DNA of 64,000 nt, from assembly GCF_000379845.1 (NCBI RefSeq), contig NZ_KB903772.1, positions 24,955 through 88,954 on the forward strand, in the 5' to 3' direction. The translations under genes and the position numbers were made by a program. Source of the DNA: Moraxella boevrei DSM 14165. GTDB lineage: Bacteria; Pseudomonadota; Gammaproteobacteria; Pseudomonadales; Moraxellaceae. Shown here piece by piece: positions 17,803-28,050 of the stretch. Positions within the stretch are counted from its first letter, which is position 1. Every line of letters starts with the position of its first letter. Under the pieces are notes generated by a model, which saw only the letters and a program-made list of their open reading frames with translations, had not been told where the DNA came from and ran no database searches.

Positions 17803-19302
17803 TTATGGCACAAAATGTAGTTTTTCAGGATGTTCAATCGCTTCTTGACGGTATTTTTCCGCGATTTCTTGCCAAATTGGTGCATTATGCACACCACAAT
17901 TTTCGGCATCATAAATAGGATCTTTGCCTTCTTTCACTTGTCGTTCATAATCACGTAAGGCAGCAAAAGCAGGTTTTTGCAATAACAAAATACCGATGAT
18001 GTTTAACCATGAAGTCAAGCCAACGCCCACATCGCCTAATGCCCAAGCCAAATCAGCGGTTTTGATACTACCATACACTACCACCGCCAAAAATATAATT
18101 TTTAGTACAGGCACTGCCCAGTCCATTTTTAACGTGCGTTGCAAATAACGGATGTTGGTTTCGGCATAGTAGTAGTACGCCATAATCGTGGTAAAAGCAA
18201 AGAAAAACAACGCAATCGCCACGAATACCGAACCAAATCCAGGCATGATGTTTTCCATGGCCGTTTGTACATAACCTGGTCCTGCGGATACGCCTTGTAC
18301 GCCGTAGTAGAGATAAGCGTCTTTATTGGTTGGGTCTTGCACGTTATACATGCCTGTGATTAACAACATAAAACCTGTTGCCGAACATACGAACAACGTA
18401 TCCACATACACCGAGAACGCTTGTACCAAGCCTTGTTTGGCAGGGTGTGATACGTCGGCTGCTGCTGATGGATGTGGACCTGTACCTTGGCCTGCTTCAT
18501 TAGAGTATAGACCACGTTTCACCCCCCATTGGATTGCCAATCCTAGCACTGCTCCAAAGCCTGCGTCTAAACCAAAGGCAGAACGGAAGACCAATGCCAA
18601 TACATCAGGTAACTGATGAATGTGCATAAGCACAATTACCACCGCCACGATAATATACGCCAATGCCATAAATGGTACGATTAATTCGGCAGCTGATGCA
18701 ATCCGTTTTACCCCACCAAAGATAATAAAGCCAACCAAAATGGTCAAAATAGCGGCAGTTACTGTGGGAGAAATACCCAATGAGTTATTCATCGCATCTG
18801 CAATTGAGTTGGCCTGTACACCTGGTAACAACAACCCTGAAGCCACAAAGGTAGATAAGGCAAATAACACACCATACCATTTTTTACCCAATCCTTTCTC
18901 AAAATAATAGGCAGGACCGCCGATAAAAAAGCCATTTTCGTCTTTTTCTTTATAAATCTGTGCCAACGTGGACTCAACAAAGGCAGTACTCGCCCCGAAA
19001 AATGCCACCATCCACATCCAAAACAATGCACCCGGTCCACCAAAGGTAATGGCGGTTGCCACCCCTGCGATGTTCCCTGTGCCGACACGTCCTGCCAAAC
19101 TCATTGCCAACGCCTGAAACGATGACACGCCTTGGTCCGTGCTTTTGCCGTCTATAAGCAATTTAATCATATTGCCAAAGTGACGTAATTGCAAAAAACG
19201 TCCACGCAACGAAAACCACAATCCCACGCCCAAGCAAATTGCAATAAACACAGGGCTCCACATTACATCATTAATTTTCCCAACCAGTGCCTCTAAGGCC
19301 AT
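17803..19302 (-). CDS. Alanine/glycine:cation symporter (AgcS family)
   Basis: Sodium-coupled uptake of alanine or glycine across the inner membrane, 499 residues, about 10-11 predicted helices. The start at 19302 is chosen because a near-perfect AGGAGG lies upstream (AGGAGGGTAT then ATG); the frame extends to 19350 without such a signal. Motifs: LRGRFLQLRHFGNM, GVSSFQALAMSLAGRVGTGNIAG (substrate-binding), FWMWMVAFFGASTAFVESTL and RGLYSNEAGQGTGPHP, all typical of the family. Single gene with its own terminator. Confidence 0.94.
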   Translation of the reverse strand: MALEALVGKINDVMWSPVFIAICLGVGLWFSLRGRFLQLRHFGNMIKLLIDGKSTDQGVSSFQALAMSLAGRVGTGNIAGVATAITFGGPGALFWMWMVAFFGASTAFVESTLAQIYKEKDENGFFIGGPAYYFEKGLGKKWYGVLFALSTFVASGLLLPGVQANSIADAMNNSLGISPTVTAAILTILVGFIIFGGVKRIASAAELIVPFMALAYIIVAVVIVLMHIHQLPDVLALVFRSAFGLDAGFGAVLGLAIQWGVKRGLYSNEAGQGTGPHPSAAADVSHPAKQGLVQAFSVYVDTLFVCSATGFMLLITGMYNVQDPTNKDAYLYYGVQGVSAGPGYVQTAMENIMPGFGSVFVAIALFFFAFTTIMAYYYYAETNIRYLQRTLKMDWAVPVLKIIFLAVVVYGSIKTADLAWALGDVGVGLTSWLNIIGILLLQKPAFAALRDYERQVKEGKDPIYDAENCGVHNAPIWQEIAEKYRQEAIEHPEKLHFVP

Positions 19303-19718
19303 ATACCCTCCTGCTTCCTTTGGTTGCCATACAAGACATTCTATTAGCATTCGTATTCATTACTTACAAAATATTGCAAATGCTAACACATTGAAATAGT
19401 ATTAAACAAAAAAATAAATTTTGCAATGTTTATTTGCATAAAATTTTTAAAAAAAATGTCAACCAATAGAGTCATCAATATTTATCAATAAGAGCTTATT
19501 ATTCTATGAAAACAGGCTAAAGATGGCTCTTTTTTTTAAAAATTGTTTGACAGAGCGGGCATTAACTTGCATGTTTCCTTAAAACGCTTTTTGGAATAGA
19601 CATTCTCTTTTAGGTTATCTCACATACAATTCAATTTAACTATCAAAATGACTTGCTTAATCCCAAAAAATTTAGCAAAATAAAGGTTTTCATACCGTTT
19701 ATTTTATAAGGAAATAGC
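19303..19718. other. AT-rich divergent promoter region
   Basis: This gap separates the divergently transcribed symporter gene and CoA-hydrolase gene and must hold both promoters. I see poly-A/T tracts and a small palindrome AATAAGAGCTTATT near 19488, but no convincing gene, RNA or named operator. Confidence 0.5.
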
Positions 19719-20900
19719 ATGAACCAACCAAACGAAACCAATCAAATCGGTCAAACCGCCCAAGACCCTGTATTATTTGACACCTTGCCGACCAATGACG
19801 GTCATTATTTGGGTGTCATTACGCTCAACGCCCCAAAAGCATTAAATGCGGTTGATTTGACCATGTGTCAACAAATTTTTCAACAATTACAGATTTGGGA
19901 GCAACAACCGCAAGTTGTAGCGATTTTTTTACAAGGCACAGGCGAAAAGGCGTTTTGTGCAGGAGGCAATATCCGAAAAATTTATGACAGCATAATACAA
20001 CGCCCTGCGATGAGCGAACCACAGTCGATTCATTTGCCGTCAAATTTAGACTATGCTGAAGCATTTTTTGTCAATGAATACCGCCTAAACCGCTATATGG
20101 CAAGCTACCCTAAACCAATTATCGCATGGGCGAGTGGCATTGTGATGGGCGGTGGTTTGGGCTTGGTGGCGACTTGTAGTCATCGCATCGTTACCGAAAC
20201 TACCCGCTTTGCTATGCCAGAAGTCAACATTGGTCTATTCCCTGATGCGACAGGCAGTTGGTTTTTGCAAAAAATGCCCGCCCAAATCGGTTTATTTTTT
20301 GGATTAACAGGGGCAAACGGCAACGCCAGCGATGCGTTACTGTGTAATGTGGCAGAATTTTCGTTAAAAAGTGAACAAAAATCTACTATTTTAAAGACCT
20401 TACAAACGGCTAATTGGCAACAAGGCGATGCCAAAGCTGTCGTCAGCCATACCCTAAGTCAGTTACACACAACCGAACATTTGCCGAGTAGCAATGTGTT
20501 AAAACATTGGCAAACCTTACAAAAGATTGTCAATGCAGGGGATATGTTGGCGATTGATAATTTATTGAAAGACAAAGAATTTATGGCAAAATTTTGTCAA
20601 GATAAATGGCTTGTAGAAGCTATCCATACCTACCAAAACGGCTGTCCTGTCACTGCAAGGTTGACCCATGCGTTATTTTATCGGGTCAAAACGTTATCAC
20701 TGTCTGAGATTTTACAAATTGAACTCAATACCGCCATTCATTGCTGTCATTTTCCTGATTTTCGTGAAGGCGTGCGAGCGTTGTTGGTGGATAAAGACAA
20801 AAATCCAACGTGGCACAAATCTCTGTCAGTGATCGCTGATGACTATATCAACGCCCATTTTAGCAATGTTTGGCAAGGTGATGACGTGTTAGTTTTGTAA
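19719..20900 (+). CDS. Enoyl-CoA hydratase/isomerase family, probable 3-hydroxyisobutyryl-CoA hydrolase
   Basis: A 393-residue crotonase-superfamily protein. The length and C-terminal extension fit the 3-hydroxyisobutyryl-CoA hydrolase group (valine breakdown) rather than 260-residue hydratases. Motifs: oxyanion-hole segment GEKAFCAGGNIRKIYDS, then GIVMGGGLGLVATCSHRIVT and FAMPEVNIGLFPDATGSW with the catalytic Glu/Asp of the hydrolase branch. AAGGAAATAGC precedes ATG 19719. No other valine-degradation gene is adjacent, so the substrate is inferred from family only. Confidence 0.85.
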   Translation: MNQPNETNQIGQTAQDPVLFDTLPTNDGHYLGVITLNAPKALNAVDLTMCQQIFQQLQIWEQQPQVVAIFLQGTGEKAFCAGGNIRKIYDSIIQRPAMSEPQSIHLPSNLDYAEAFFVNEYRLNRYMASYPKPIIAWASGIVMGGGLGLVATCSHRIVTETTRFAMPEVNIGLFPDATGSWFLQKMPAQIGLFFGLTGANGNASDALLCNVAEFSLKSEQKSTILKTLQTANWQQGDAKAVVSHTLSQLHTTEHLPSSNVLKHWQTLQKIVNAGDMLAIDNLLKDKEFMAKFCQDKWLVEAIHTYQNGCPVTARLTHALFYRVKTLSLSEILQIELNTAIHCCHFPDFREGVRALLVDKDKNPTWHKSLSVIADDYINAHFSNVWQGDDVLVL

Positions 20901-20982
20901 GTTTAATTAAATTATTTGATTAAAAATTTTATAAAATTTTTTGTTTGAAAATCGGTTAAAAATAAATATCGGCGAAATTTTG

Positions 20983-21029
20983 ATAAACTGAAAAATATTG
21001 GTATATAAACTGAAAAATATTGGTATAAT
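20983..21029 (+). promoter_or_regulatory. Tandem 22-bp duplication carrying extended -10 of rlmN
   Basis: The 22 bases at 20983-21004 are repeated exactly at 21005-21026 (each unit starts ATAAACTG and ends TTGGTAT). The second copy runs into TGGTATAAT, an extended -10 (TATAAT at 21024-21029), about 50 bases before the rlmN ATG. The first copy gives the weaker TGGTATATA. Confidence 0.7.
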
Positions 21030-21079
21030 AGGTGGTTTAGCCAATTTTTGCTATTTTAACCAATTTATGAAACTTTTGT

Positions 21080-22273
21080 ATGAATAAAATTGTCGTCATT
21101 GACCCAAACCAATTTGCCAACGACTTAACCACACATAAGACCAATTTGCTAGGCATGAGCAAAAATGAAATTACTGAGTTTTTTAAAAACTTGGGCGAAA
21201 AACCATTTCGTGCCACGCAGGTGATGAAATGGATTTATCAATTTGGTGTGACAGATTTTTTTGAAATGACTAATTTGTCAAAAAAACTCCAAGAAAAATT
21301 AAATGATATCGCTTGTGTTGTCCCACCAAAAGTCAAATTTAAAGAATTTAGCGAAGACGGTACGCGTAAATGGGTGTTTGAAGTGGCGGGCGGGTCGCTC
21401 GTGGAAACCGTACTCATTCCTGCTGATGATAATAAACAGTTTGGGCGTAAAACTTTGTGTATTTCTAGTCAAGTTGGCTGTGCGTTGGATTGTTCATTTT
21501 GTAGTACAGGTAAACAAGGCTTTGAGCGAGATTTAACACCAAGTGAGATTATTGGGCAATTGTTTGTCGCTAATCAATCTTATATGGAAGGTGTGCCTGT
21601 CAGCGAGCGTGAAAACCGTGTCACCAATGTGGTGATGATGGGCATGGGTGAGCCATTACTTAACTACGCTCCTGTGGTGGCAAGTATGTCCATTATGCTT
21701 GATGATTTTGGTTTTGGGCTGTCAAAACGGCGTGTGACGCTATCTACTTCAGGCGTCGTGCCAAAAATGTACAATTTGGCAAAAGATATTGACGTGGCAC
21801 TGGCAATCTCACTTCACGCACCGAATGACGAGCTGCGTAATGAGCTTGTGCCGATTAATAAAAAATATCCATTGGCAGAATTAATAAAAGCCGCCAAAGC
21901 CTATGTCTATGACGAAAATCCACGCCACAAAAAGCACGTGACGATTGAATATGTCATGCTTGCAGGGGTGAATGATAGCGATGAGCATGCCCGTCAGCTT
22001 GTCGCATTGTTAAAAGATTTACCTAGTAAAATCAATCTAATCCCATTTAATCCATTTCCGCACGCACCGTATGAACGCTCAAGCAATAACCGCATTCACG
22101 CCTTTAGCAATATTTTAAATAACGCAGGTTTTGTGTGTACCATTCGTCAGACTCGTGGCGATGACATTGATGCTGCCTGTGGGCAACTTGTCGGACAAGT
22201 AGCAGATAGAACACGGCGTGCGAAAAACTGGCAACAGAAAATTGCCCAAAATGATAAAACGAACAAGGTTTAG
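21080..22273 (+). CDS. rlmN: Dual-specificity 23S rRNA/tRNA adenine C2-methyltransferase
   Basis: Radical SAM methylase for A2503 of 23S rRNA and A37 of some tRNAs, 397 residues. The cluster motif is [12 protein letters not shown] (C-x3-C-x2-C); [11 protein letters not shown] is the SAM-binding GGEP equivalent; the methyl-carrying and acid/base cysteine region is [18 protein letters not shown]. The N-terminal helical domain includes [16 protein letters not shown]. It is the first gene of the usual gammaproteobacterial run rlmN-pilF-rodZ-ispG. Start ATG 21080. Confidence 0.97.
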   Translation: MNKIVVIDPNQFANDLTTHKTNLLGMSKNEITEFFKNLGEKPFRATQVMKWIYQFGVTDFFEMTNLSKKLQEKLNDIACVVPPKVKFKEFSEDGTRKWVFEVAGGSLVETVLIPADDNKQFGRKTLCISSQVGCALDCSFCSTGKQGFERDLTPSEIIGQLFVANQSYMEGVPVSERENRVTNVVMMGMGEPLLNYAPVVASMSIMLDDFGFGLSKRRVTLSTSGVVPKMYNLAKDIDVALAISLHAPNDELRNELVPINKKYPLAELIKAAKAYVYDENPRHKKHVTIEYVMLAGVNDSDEHARQLVALLKDLPSKINLIPFNPFPHAPYERSSNNRIHAFSNILNNAGFVCTIRQTRGDDIDAACGQLVGQVADRTRRAKNWQQKIAQNDKTNKV

Positions 22274-22491
22274 ATTGGGTTTAGCTTGATAAAATTTTTC
22301 GTGAAAGTTTGGTGAATTTTGCCAATAAATACAATAAATTCGCTTTTTTGCTTGTTATTTTTCGGCTAAATTTGTTATAGTACGCAGTATTTGTCAGACT
22401 TTTGGCAAAGCGTTGGGTTTGGTCGTTATTTTTGACTTGGATTTTTAATTTTTTAGATTTTTTAAATAAAATTTTTTAAAGGTTTTTATAA

Positions 22492-23385
22492 ATGAAACAA
22501 TTAAATCATGGTATGACGCTTGATAACGTCGTTTTTCCAATAAAAAAACGCATGACAAAAACTTGCTTGGCAACCCTCGTGGCGGTCGGTATGGCGGTGC
22601 TATCGGTCGGCTGTAGCCAAAACCAAACCGTGATTAGCCAAACGGTGACCAGTAGCGATCCAAGTCGTTGGTCAAAAGACCCCAAAGAAATTGCCCGTTC
22701 ACGCACGGCGATTGCCGCCCAGTTTATCCGTGACTATAAACTTGACGATGCCAAACGCCAACTGGAACAAGCGTTAAAATCTGACCCACGTTCACCGCAA
22801 GCCCATGATATGATGGGCGTGCTGTTACAACAAGAAGGCAGTGCGTTGAATTTGCAAAAAGCCGAAGCCTACTTTAAAAAAGCCATTGAATTAGACCCAA
22901 ATTTTACCCAAGCCCATAATAATTATGGCGTGTATCTCTCCCAAGTCAAACGCTATCCTGAAGCGATTGCCCAGTTTGAAATCGCAGGCTCAACGCTCGG
23001 TTACGAAGGGCGTGCCGATGCGTTGGAAAATTTGGGACGTACCTATTTACAGGTAAATAATACCGCCAAAGCCAAAGAAGCCTTTTCGAAAGCCTTGGAT
23101 ACCAACCGCTATAGCGTGATTGCCCGTTCGGAAATGATTGAGATTTTTATCAAAGAAGGGCAAACCCTAAACGCCAAAAAATTGCACGGCGATTTGATGA
23201 CGATTTTGGGCGATAAATACCTTGACCCACGCACTTTGCAACAAGGGGCGAGATTGGCAAAATTGACGGGTAGTAACAGTGAATTGCAAAAATTCAGTCA
23301 ACAACTGTTTGATAAATTCCCAACCAGTCCTGAAGCCAAACAATTAAAACAATGGTTACGTACGCCAAATGCAGTGTGGAAATAA
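22492..23385 (+). CDS. pilF: Type IV pilus biogenesis/stability lipoprotein PilF (PilW)
   Basis: Pilotin-like outer-membrane lipoprotein that helps assemble the PilQ secretin. It has 297 residues. The signal peptide ends in lipobox LSVGC; the first 20 residues before the MTKTC methionine are unusual, and an alternative start at 22552 would give a classical signal. AAAGG lies upstream of 22492. The mature part is six TPR units, for example PQAHDMMGVLLQQEG and FTQAHNNYGVYLSQVKRYPE. Position between rlmN and rodZ is conserved. Confidence 0.92.
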   Translation: MKQLNHGMTLDNVVFPIKKRMTKTCLATLVAVGMAVLSVGCSQNQTVISQTVTSSDPSRWSKDPKEIARSRTAIAAQFIRDYKLDDAKRQLEQALKSDPRSPQAHDMMGVLLQQEGSALNLQKAEAYFKKAIELDPNFTQAHNNYGVYLSQVKRYPEAIAQFEIAGSTLGYEGRADALENLGRTYLQVNNTAKAKEAFSKALDTNRYSVIARSEMIEIFIKEGQTLNAKKLHGDLMTILGDKYLDPRTLQQGARLAKLTGSNSELQKFSQQLFDKFPTSPEAKQLKQWLRTPNAVWK

Positions 23386-23480
23386 GTTTGCACTTTGGTA
23401 ATTTTTTGATAAATATCACTTTGATTTTATTAAATATTTTTTATTAAATAGTTTAACTGTAAAAATACTTTGGACAAGCT

Positions 23481-24365
23481 ATGCAAAATAATCAACTGAC
23501 CCAAAACGCAATGTCAACCCAGACTGTTGACACGTCGCACCCACTCGGACAGCGGTTAAAACAAGCTCGTGAAAAAAAGGGGCTAAGCCTTGACGATGTG
23601 GTGAAAGAAACCCATATTCTAAAACGGCATTTGGTGGCGTTGGAAAATGCGGATTTTGATGCTTTGCCACAGCCGACATTTGCTCGTGGTTTTGCGGTGA
23701 ATTATGGGCGGTTTTTGGGGATTGACCCACAGATTATTAGCCAAAGTTTTGATGCTCAATATCCAAGCGAGTTACGAAAAAAACACGAAAGTTTTGACAA
23801 TGCTCCACTACAACCAATGGGAACACTACAGCGTGATAGCCGCGGCGGTGTAAAAATTAATTGGTTCGTGGTCGGTGGAATTTTGGTGGCGTTAGCGGTG
23901 GCGGTGATGATTTTTAAAACCGTAAAAAATGCTCACCATGAAAACCAACCCACCGAAACCGTGCAAGAAGTTAACCCACAAGAGCAAGCCACAGGGGCAT
24001 CACTGTCTAATACAGGTTCGGCGATTGGCACAAGCGTGAATAATACGGTGGTGGCGAGTGCAGGCTTGCCGACGGCAGGGTCAGCGATTGCTCCTGCGAG
24101 CGGTGTGGAGACGGAGACAGGCGTGATGGGTTTATCGACGCTTGACATTTGGATTAAAGATAACACGACTGTGAATATCACCGATGCCACAGGCAAAGTG
24201 CTATTGCAAGGCGAGCAAGTGCGTGGTGGACATAATCTGTCAGGGCAAGCACCGTTTAACGTGCAAATTGACAAAGCCAATAATGTGAATATTGATTTTA
24301 ATAAACAACCAATTAAAATCAGCAATTTTGCCCAAAATAACCAAGCAAATTTTACCTTACAATGA
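23481..24365 (+). CDS. rodZ: Cytoskeleton protein RodZ
   Basis: Links MreB filaments to the cell-wall elongation machinery. It has 294 residues: cytoplasmic HTH domain (about residues 20-90, GQRLKQAREKKGLSLDDVVK then HLVALENADFDALP), a single transmembrane helix (about 130-150, NWFVVGGILVALAVAVMIF), a Ser/Ala/Val-rich periplasmic linker, and the C-terminal DUF4115 beta domain (DIWIKDNTTVNITDATGKVL). Start ATG 23481; an in-frame ATG at 23511 is the other option. Confidence 0.94.
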   Translation: MQNNQLTQNAMSTQTVDTSHPLGQRLKQAREKKGLSLDDVVKETHILKRHLVALENADFDALPQPTFARGFAVNYGRFLGIDPQIISQSFDAQYPSELRKKHESFDNAPLQPMGTLQRDSRGGVKINWFVVGGILVALAVAVMIFKTVKNAHHENQPTETVQEVNPQEQATGASLSNTGSAIGTSVNNTVVASAGLPTAGSAIAPASGVETETGVMGLSTLDIWIKDNTTVNITDATGKVLLQGEQVRGGHNLSGQAPFNVQIDKANNVNIDFNKQPIKISNFAQNNQANFTLQ

Positions 24366-24422
24366 GTTGATAATCTAAGTTTTGTTAAAAATAATTGTAA
24401 ATGTAACGAATAGGAAACCGCC

Positions 24423-25550
24423 ATGTCAAACCCTCACACCCCCATCAAACGCAAACACACTAAAAAAATCTATGTTGGCTCTGTGGCGGTGGGTGGTGAT
24501 GCACCGATTAGCGTGCAGTCTATGACCAATACCGATACCTGTGATGTGGATGCAACGGTCGCCCAAATTCAGCGATGTGTCGATGCTGGGGCGGATTTTA
24601 TGCGTGTGTCTACGCCCACAATGGAGAGTGTCAAAGCCTTTGGTGAGATTAAAAAACGTGTGTCTGTACCGCTCGTGGCGGACATTCATTTTGATTATAA
24701 AATTGCTCTGGCAGTGGCGGAAGCTGGGGCGGATTGTCTGCGTATCAATCCCGGTAATATCGGTAATGAACAAAAAGTGCGTGAAGTGATTGCTTGTGCA
24801 AAACACCACGGTATTAGTATGCGAATTGGTGTCAATGCAGGCTCGCTAGAAAAAGATTTGCAAAAAAAATATGGTGAACCGACAGGTGAGGCGATGTTAG
24901 AATCCGCTCTTCGTCATATTGACATCTTAGACCGCAATAATTTTGATGAATATAAAATTTCTGTCAAGGCAAGCAATGTATTTTTAACCCTTGATGCTTA
25001 TCGTTTGATTTCGGCACAGATTGATAATCCGCTACATCTTGGTGTGACCGAAGCAGGCGTGTATCGTACAGGCACGGTCAAATCAGCCATTGCACTTGGC
25101 GGACTTTTGCTTGATGGCATTGGTGACACCATGCGGATATCCTTGGCAAGTCCCCCAGAAGAAGAGGTTAAAATTGGTTTTGATATTTTAAAATCGCTTG
25201 GCATTCGTTCCAATGGCGTCAATTTTATCGCTTGTCCGTCTTGCTCTCGTCAAGAATTTGACGTGATTAAAGTGATGAATGAATTAGAAGCTCGCTTAGA
25301 GGACATTCGTGAACCGATTGATTTATCAGTGATTGGCTGTAAAGTTAATGGGCCGGGCGAAGCCAAAGAAGCCGATATTGGCGTGGTGGGGGCAAATCCC
25401 AATTCTTTGGTGTATAAAAATGGCGATAAAAGCCATTTGATTGACACCAATAAATTGGTGGATGAAATTGAACAAATGGTGCGAGAACACGTTAAAGTTT
25501 TGCAGGAAAAACGTACTCACCAATTAATACATACCATAAACTTATCATAA
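24423..25550 (+). CDS. ispG: (E)-4-hydroxy-3-methylbut-2-enyl-diphosphate synthase
   Basis: IspG (GcpE) is the [4Fe-4S] enzyme of the penultimate MEP-pathway step in isoprenoid synthesis. It has 375 residues, the usual length of the TIM-barrel plus cluster domain form. Motifs: N-terminal [18 protein letters not shown], the RINPGNIG loop, and cluster cysteines in [11 protein letters not shown] plus C-terminal [28 protein letters not shown] precedes the ATG. It follows rodZ by 57 bases, as in many gammaproteobacteria. Confidence 0.97.
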   Translation: MSNPHTPIKRKHTKKIYVGSVAVGGDAPISVQSMTNTDTCDVDATVAQIQRCVDAGADFMRVSTPTMESVKAFGEIKKRVSVPLVADIHFDYKIALAVAEAGADCLRINPGNIGNEQKVREVIACAKHHGISMRIGVNAGSLEKDLQKKYGEPTGEAMLESALRHIDILDRNNFDEYKISVKASNVFLTLDAYRLISAQIDNPLHLGVTEAGVYRTGTVKSAIALGGLLLDGIGDTMRISLASPPEEEVKIGFDILKSLGIRSNGVNFIACPSCSRQEFDVIKVMNELEARLEDIREPIDLSVIGCKVNGPGEAKEADIGVVGANPNSLVYKNGDKSHLIDTNKLVDEIEQMVREHVKVLQEKRTHQLIHTINLS

Positions 25551-25589
25551 TAACATTAATAATTGGTATTGTTCATCAACTATATATAA

Positions 25590-26210
25590 CTCAATCTACC
25601 ATTCCACTTAGCAAAGAGTAGATTTAATGAATTCTCTATCATCTTATGGCATTTAGTATAACATTTGCCTTTGCGTTTAAACCTTGCAAGATAGTGGCGA
25701 ATTCTACCATTCTCGTTTACCACAAACAAAGCCTAGAATATCTTTGGTTTGTCGGTTAATGGCAATCCAAGTCCAACAGTATTTTTTTTAAACTTACTAT
25801 AACTGTGAATTTCATCAAGCTCCACAATTTCATCAAGCTCCACAATGTCAATCGGCTCATTACTTTGGTCTAAATTGTCATTGTAAATGCCTTAATGTTT
25901 GATGCCTAGTTCTTTTACCCAATAATACACCGTACTATGCCCGATGCCTAGCACACGACCAATAGCACTAAAACCCAAGCCTTCAAAATACATGTCAATG
26001 GCGAGTTTTCTAATGCTTTCATCTTTTTGGGTGCTTTTATAAAGTACCGTAAAGTGATATTTGCAGTCTTTACATCTATGTCTTTGTTTACCATAGGCAA
26101 ACCCTGCTTTGACAATGTGGTTAGATTGGCATTTTGGGCAATGGTCTAGGGGTAACATGGTGGATTGTTTAACCTCTGGTTGTTGTGGTATAATGGGTAT
26201 TATAGATTAG
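25590..26210 (-). mobile_element. Decayed IS1-family insertion sequence
   Basis: The ends carry imperfect inverted repeats (CTCAATCTACCATTCCAC at 25590 and, reversed, CTAATCTATAATACCCA at 26210). The minus strand encodes an intact InsA-like ORF followed by broken InsB sequence: fragments such as VELDEIHSY and YCWTWIAINRQTKDILGF appear in different frames. The span of about 620 bp is shorter than a full IS1 element. An 18-bp unit (AATTTCATCAAGCTCCAC) is tandemly duplicated at 25808-25843. No clear target duplication. Confidence 0.8.
25892..26158 (-). CDS. IS1-family transposase N-terminal protein (InsA-like)
   Basis: An 88-residue ORF with a zinc-ribbon (CPKCQSNHIVKAG then HRCKDCKYHF) and a helix-turn-helix (LGFSAIGRVLGIGHSTVYYW), the arrangement of InsA in IS1-type elements. 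In intact elements a frameshift joins it to the DDE domain; the downstream part is ruined here, so it cannot make active transposase. Start at 26158. Confidence 0.8.
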   Translation of the reverse strand: MLPLDHCPKCQSNHIVKAGFAYGKQRHRCKDCKYHFTVLYKSTQKDESIRKLAIDMYFEGLGFSAIGRVLGIGHSTVYYWVKELGIKH

Positions 26211-26291
26211 GTATAGGTTTTGAACAATACTTAATAATTTATTAATTTTAACTGAAAAACTGTTTTTTGTATTTACTTTTGGAGTTATGGC

Positions 26292-26957
26292 ATGAATAAA
26301 ACTTTGGTACTTTTAATATCTACTCTTCTATTTGGTTGTACCCCTGCCTCAGAACCTAGGGAAGAACAACCAAAAAACACTGAAACGGCTACACAAGTTG
26401 AGACTGCCAATGTTCCCACCGACACTGTAGAATGGGTGCTTAAAAAAGCCGATATAGTCTTTACTAGCACAAAAACGGATAAGAATGGCAACAATATTCA
26501 AGAAATGGGGAATTTTTCGGATTATTCCGCTGTTTTAGATAAACAGGGGTATTTGACCATGAAAATTGATTTGGCTAGTGTTAACACAGACATTGCGATT
26601 AGAGACCAACGCCTAACAGAATGGTTATTTGAAGTGGATAAATTTACCACAGCGGTGATTTCTGCCGAACTTGATGCAACCAAAATTAATAATTTGCAAT
26701 TAAATACGCCTTTAAATTTAACCCAACCGATTAAATTAGAAATGCATGGACAACAGGCAGAATTTGTCAGTGAATTAACAATTACTCGCACCAGTCCACA
26801 TATAATTTTGGTGGAAACAAAACAACCAATTGAATTAAATTTGGAACAATTTGATATGTTGAACGGGTTGAAACGTTTGCAAGAAGTAATGATGTTATCA
26901 GGTATCAACCCTATTGTTCCTGTAACTTTTCAAGGTGAATTTTCAAGACCTTTATAA
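26292..26957 (+). CDS. YceI-family lipoprotein
   Basis: A 221-residue lipoprotein with signal ending in the lipobox LFGC, then a Thr/Glu-rich linker and a YceI-like lipocalin-type domain. The clearest family trace is IDLASVNTDIAIRDQRLTEW followed by LFEVDKFTTAVISAEL. YceI proteins bind polyisoprenoid-like lipids in the periplasm; here the ligand is unknown. Placed right after the IS1 remnant, with GGAG before ATG 26292. Confidence 0.85.
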   Translation: MNKTLVLLISTLLFGCTPASEPREEQPKNTETATQVETANVPTDTVEWVLKKADIVFTSTKTDKNGNNIQEMGNFSDYSAVLDKQGYLTMKIDLASVNTDIAIRDQRLTEWLFEVDKFTTAVISAELDATKINNLQLNTPLNLTQPIKLEMHGQQAEFVSELTITRTSPHIILVETKQPIELNLEQFDMLNGLKRLQEVMMLSGINPIVPVTFQGEFSRPL

Positions 26958-27029
26958 AATATAGTTAAGTTAAATTAAAAAACTAGGTTTTTTGTTATTG
27001 TTTTTTTGATAAATTAAGTTTGAGGCGTT

Positions 27030-27842
27030 ATGAAAAAATTATTTTATATTCCTTTTTGTGCATTAATGGCATCTTGTTCTGCAGATAAACAAGAACCACA
27101 ATTTGCTAATGACATACAAACAACACCAACACCAAATGATACTAAAGCGTTGGCAGAAATTAAAGTTGGCTTTATCGCATCAGCAACAGGTAACGCTCCA
27201 TTAAATTATTTAGATGAAAAAGGAATGATGCAAGGGTTTGAATATGATATTTTACAAGAGGTTGCTACACGTACGAATCATAAGTTTACTTATGAATATA
27301 AACCTAGAAAACAATTATTTGATGATGTTCAAAATGGCACGGTACAAATCGTAGGGGGAAACATTAGCATTAACGAAGAGAGAGCTTCAAAATATGCAAT
27401 GACCAATTCTTATTTGGAAGCTTATCCTGTTACGATTTTAAGCAAAGATGTGAGTTTAAAAACCATAGAGCAATTAAAAGGCAAAAGTGTGGCCATTAAA
27501 AACAGTCCAATGGATACTTTTTATAATGTGGTGAATACCGAAAAAGCGGAAGAAAAACAGAATATTCACTATGTTAATAGTGACTGGTTAGCTGTAAAAA
27601 ATGTATTATCAGGTGATTCGGTTTCAGCAATAGGCAATTCATCAGTTATTCCTTACTTTTTTGAAAAGTATTCTACTAAAGAACAACCACTTTATTTTTC
27701 AATAGACTATCAGTATCCGCAAGAAAGTTATGGCTTTTTATTACAAAAAGATAATAAACAATTGTTGGAAGATATGAATAAGTCTTTGGCAGAAATGAAA
27801 GCTGACGGAACTTACCAAAGCATTTATAAAAAGTGGTTCTAA
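27030..27842 (+). CDS. Solute-binding lipoprotein, family 3 (amino acid type)
   Basis: A 270-residue lipoprotein (lipobox LMASC) with the periplasmic binding fold of amino-acid ABC transporters. Typical traces: APLNYLDEKGMMQGFEYDIL near the N-terminus, VQNGTVQIVGGNISINEERA, and FLLQKDNKQLLEDMNKSLAE with GTYQSIYKKWF at the end. No permease or ATPase gene is adjacent, so it is an orphan binding protein here. The downstream 208-base gap holds an AAGGCAA/TTGCCTT pair that may be its terminator. Confidence 0.88.
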   Translation: MKKLFYIPFCALMASCSADKQEPQFANDIQTTPTPNDTKALAEIKVGFIASATGNAPLNYLDEKGMMQGFEYDILQEVATRTNHKFTYEYKPRKQLFDDVQNGTVQIVGGNISINEERASKYAMTNSYLEAYPVTILSKDVSLKTIEQLKGKSVAIKNSPMDTFYNVVNTEKAEEKQNIHYVNSDWLAVKNVLSGDSVSAIGNSSVIPYFFEKYSTKEQPLYFSIDYQYPQESYGFLLQKDNKQLLEDMNKSLAEMKADGTYQSIYKKWF

Positions 27843-28050
27843 GCAAATAAGGCAATTGATTCAATTCAATCTATATTTAAATTGATATATACTTGCCTTG
27901 CATAAAGCCTAGTTTTTATAGTAGACTTTGCCCAACCATCTTTTATTTTTGTGGATTTTTAAAAATATATAAGTACAATTAAAAGATGGTAGGTGAATAT
28001 TTTAAATAATTGAAAAAAAGAGCCAATGAGATTTTAAGGGTTGGAACTTA

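Noticed and set aside
27935..27990. Inverted pair AACCATCTTTTA / TTAAAAGATGGT as a MITE
   Set aside because: Arms are short and AT-rich with no target duplication or recognisable ends; probably a weak hairpin in a non-coding gap.
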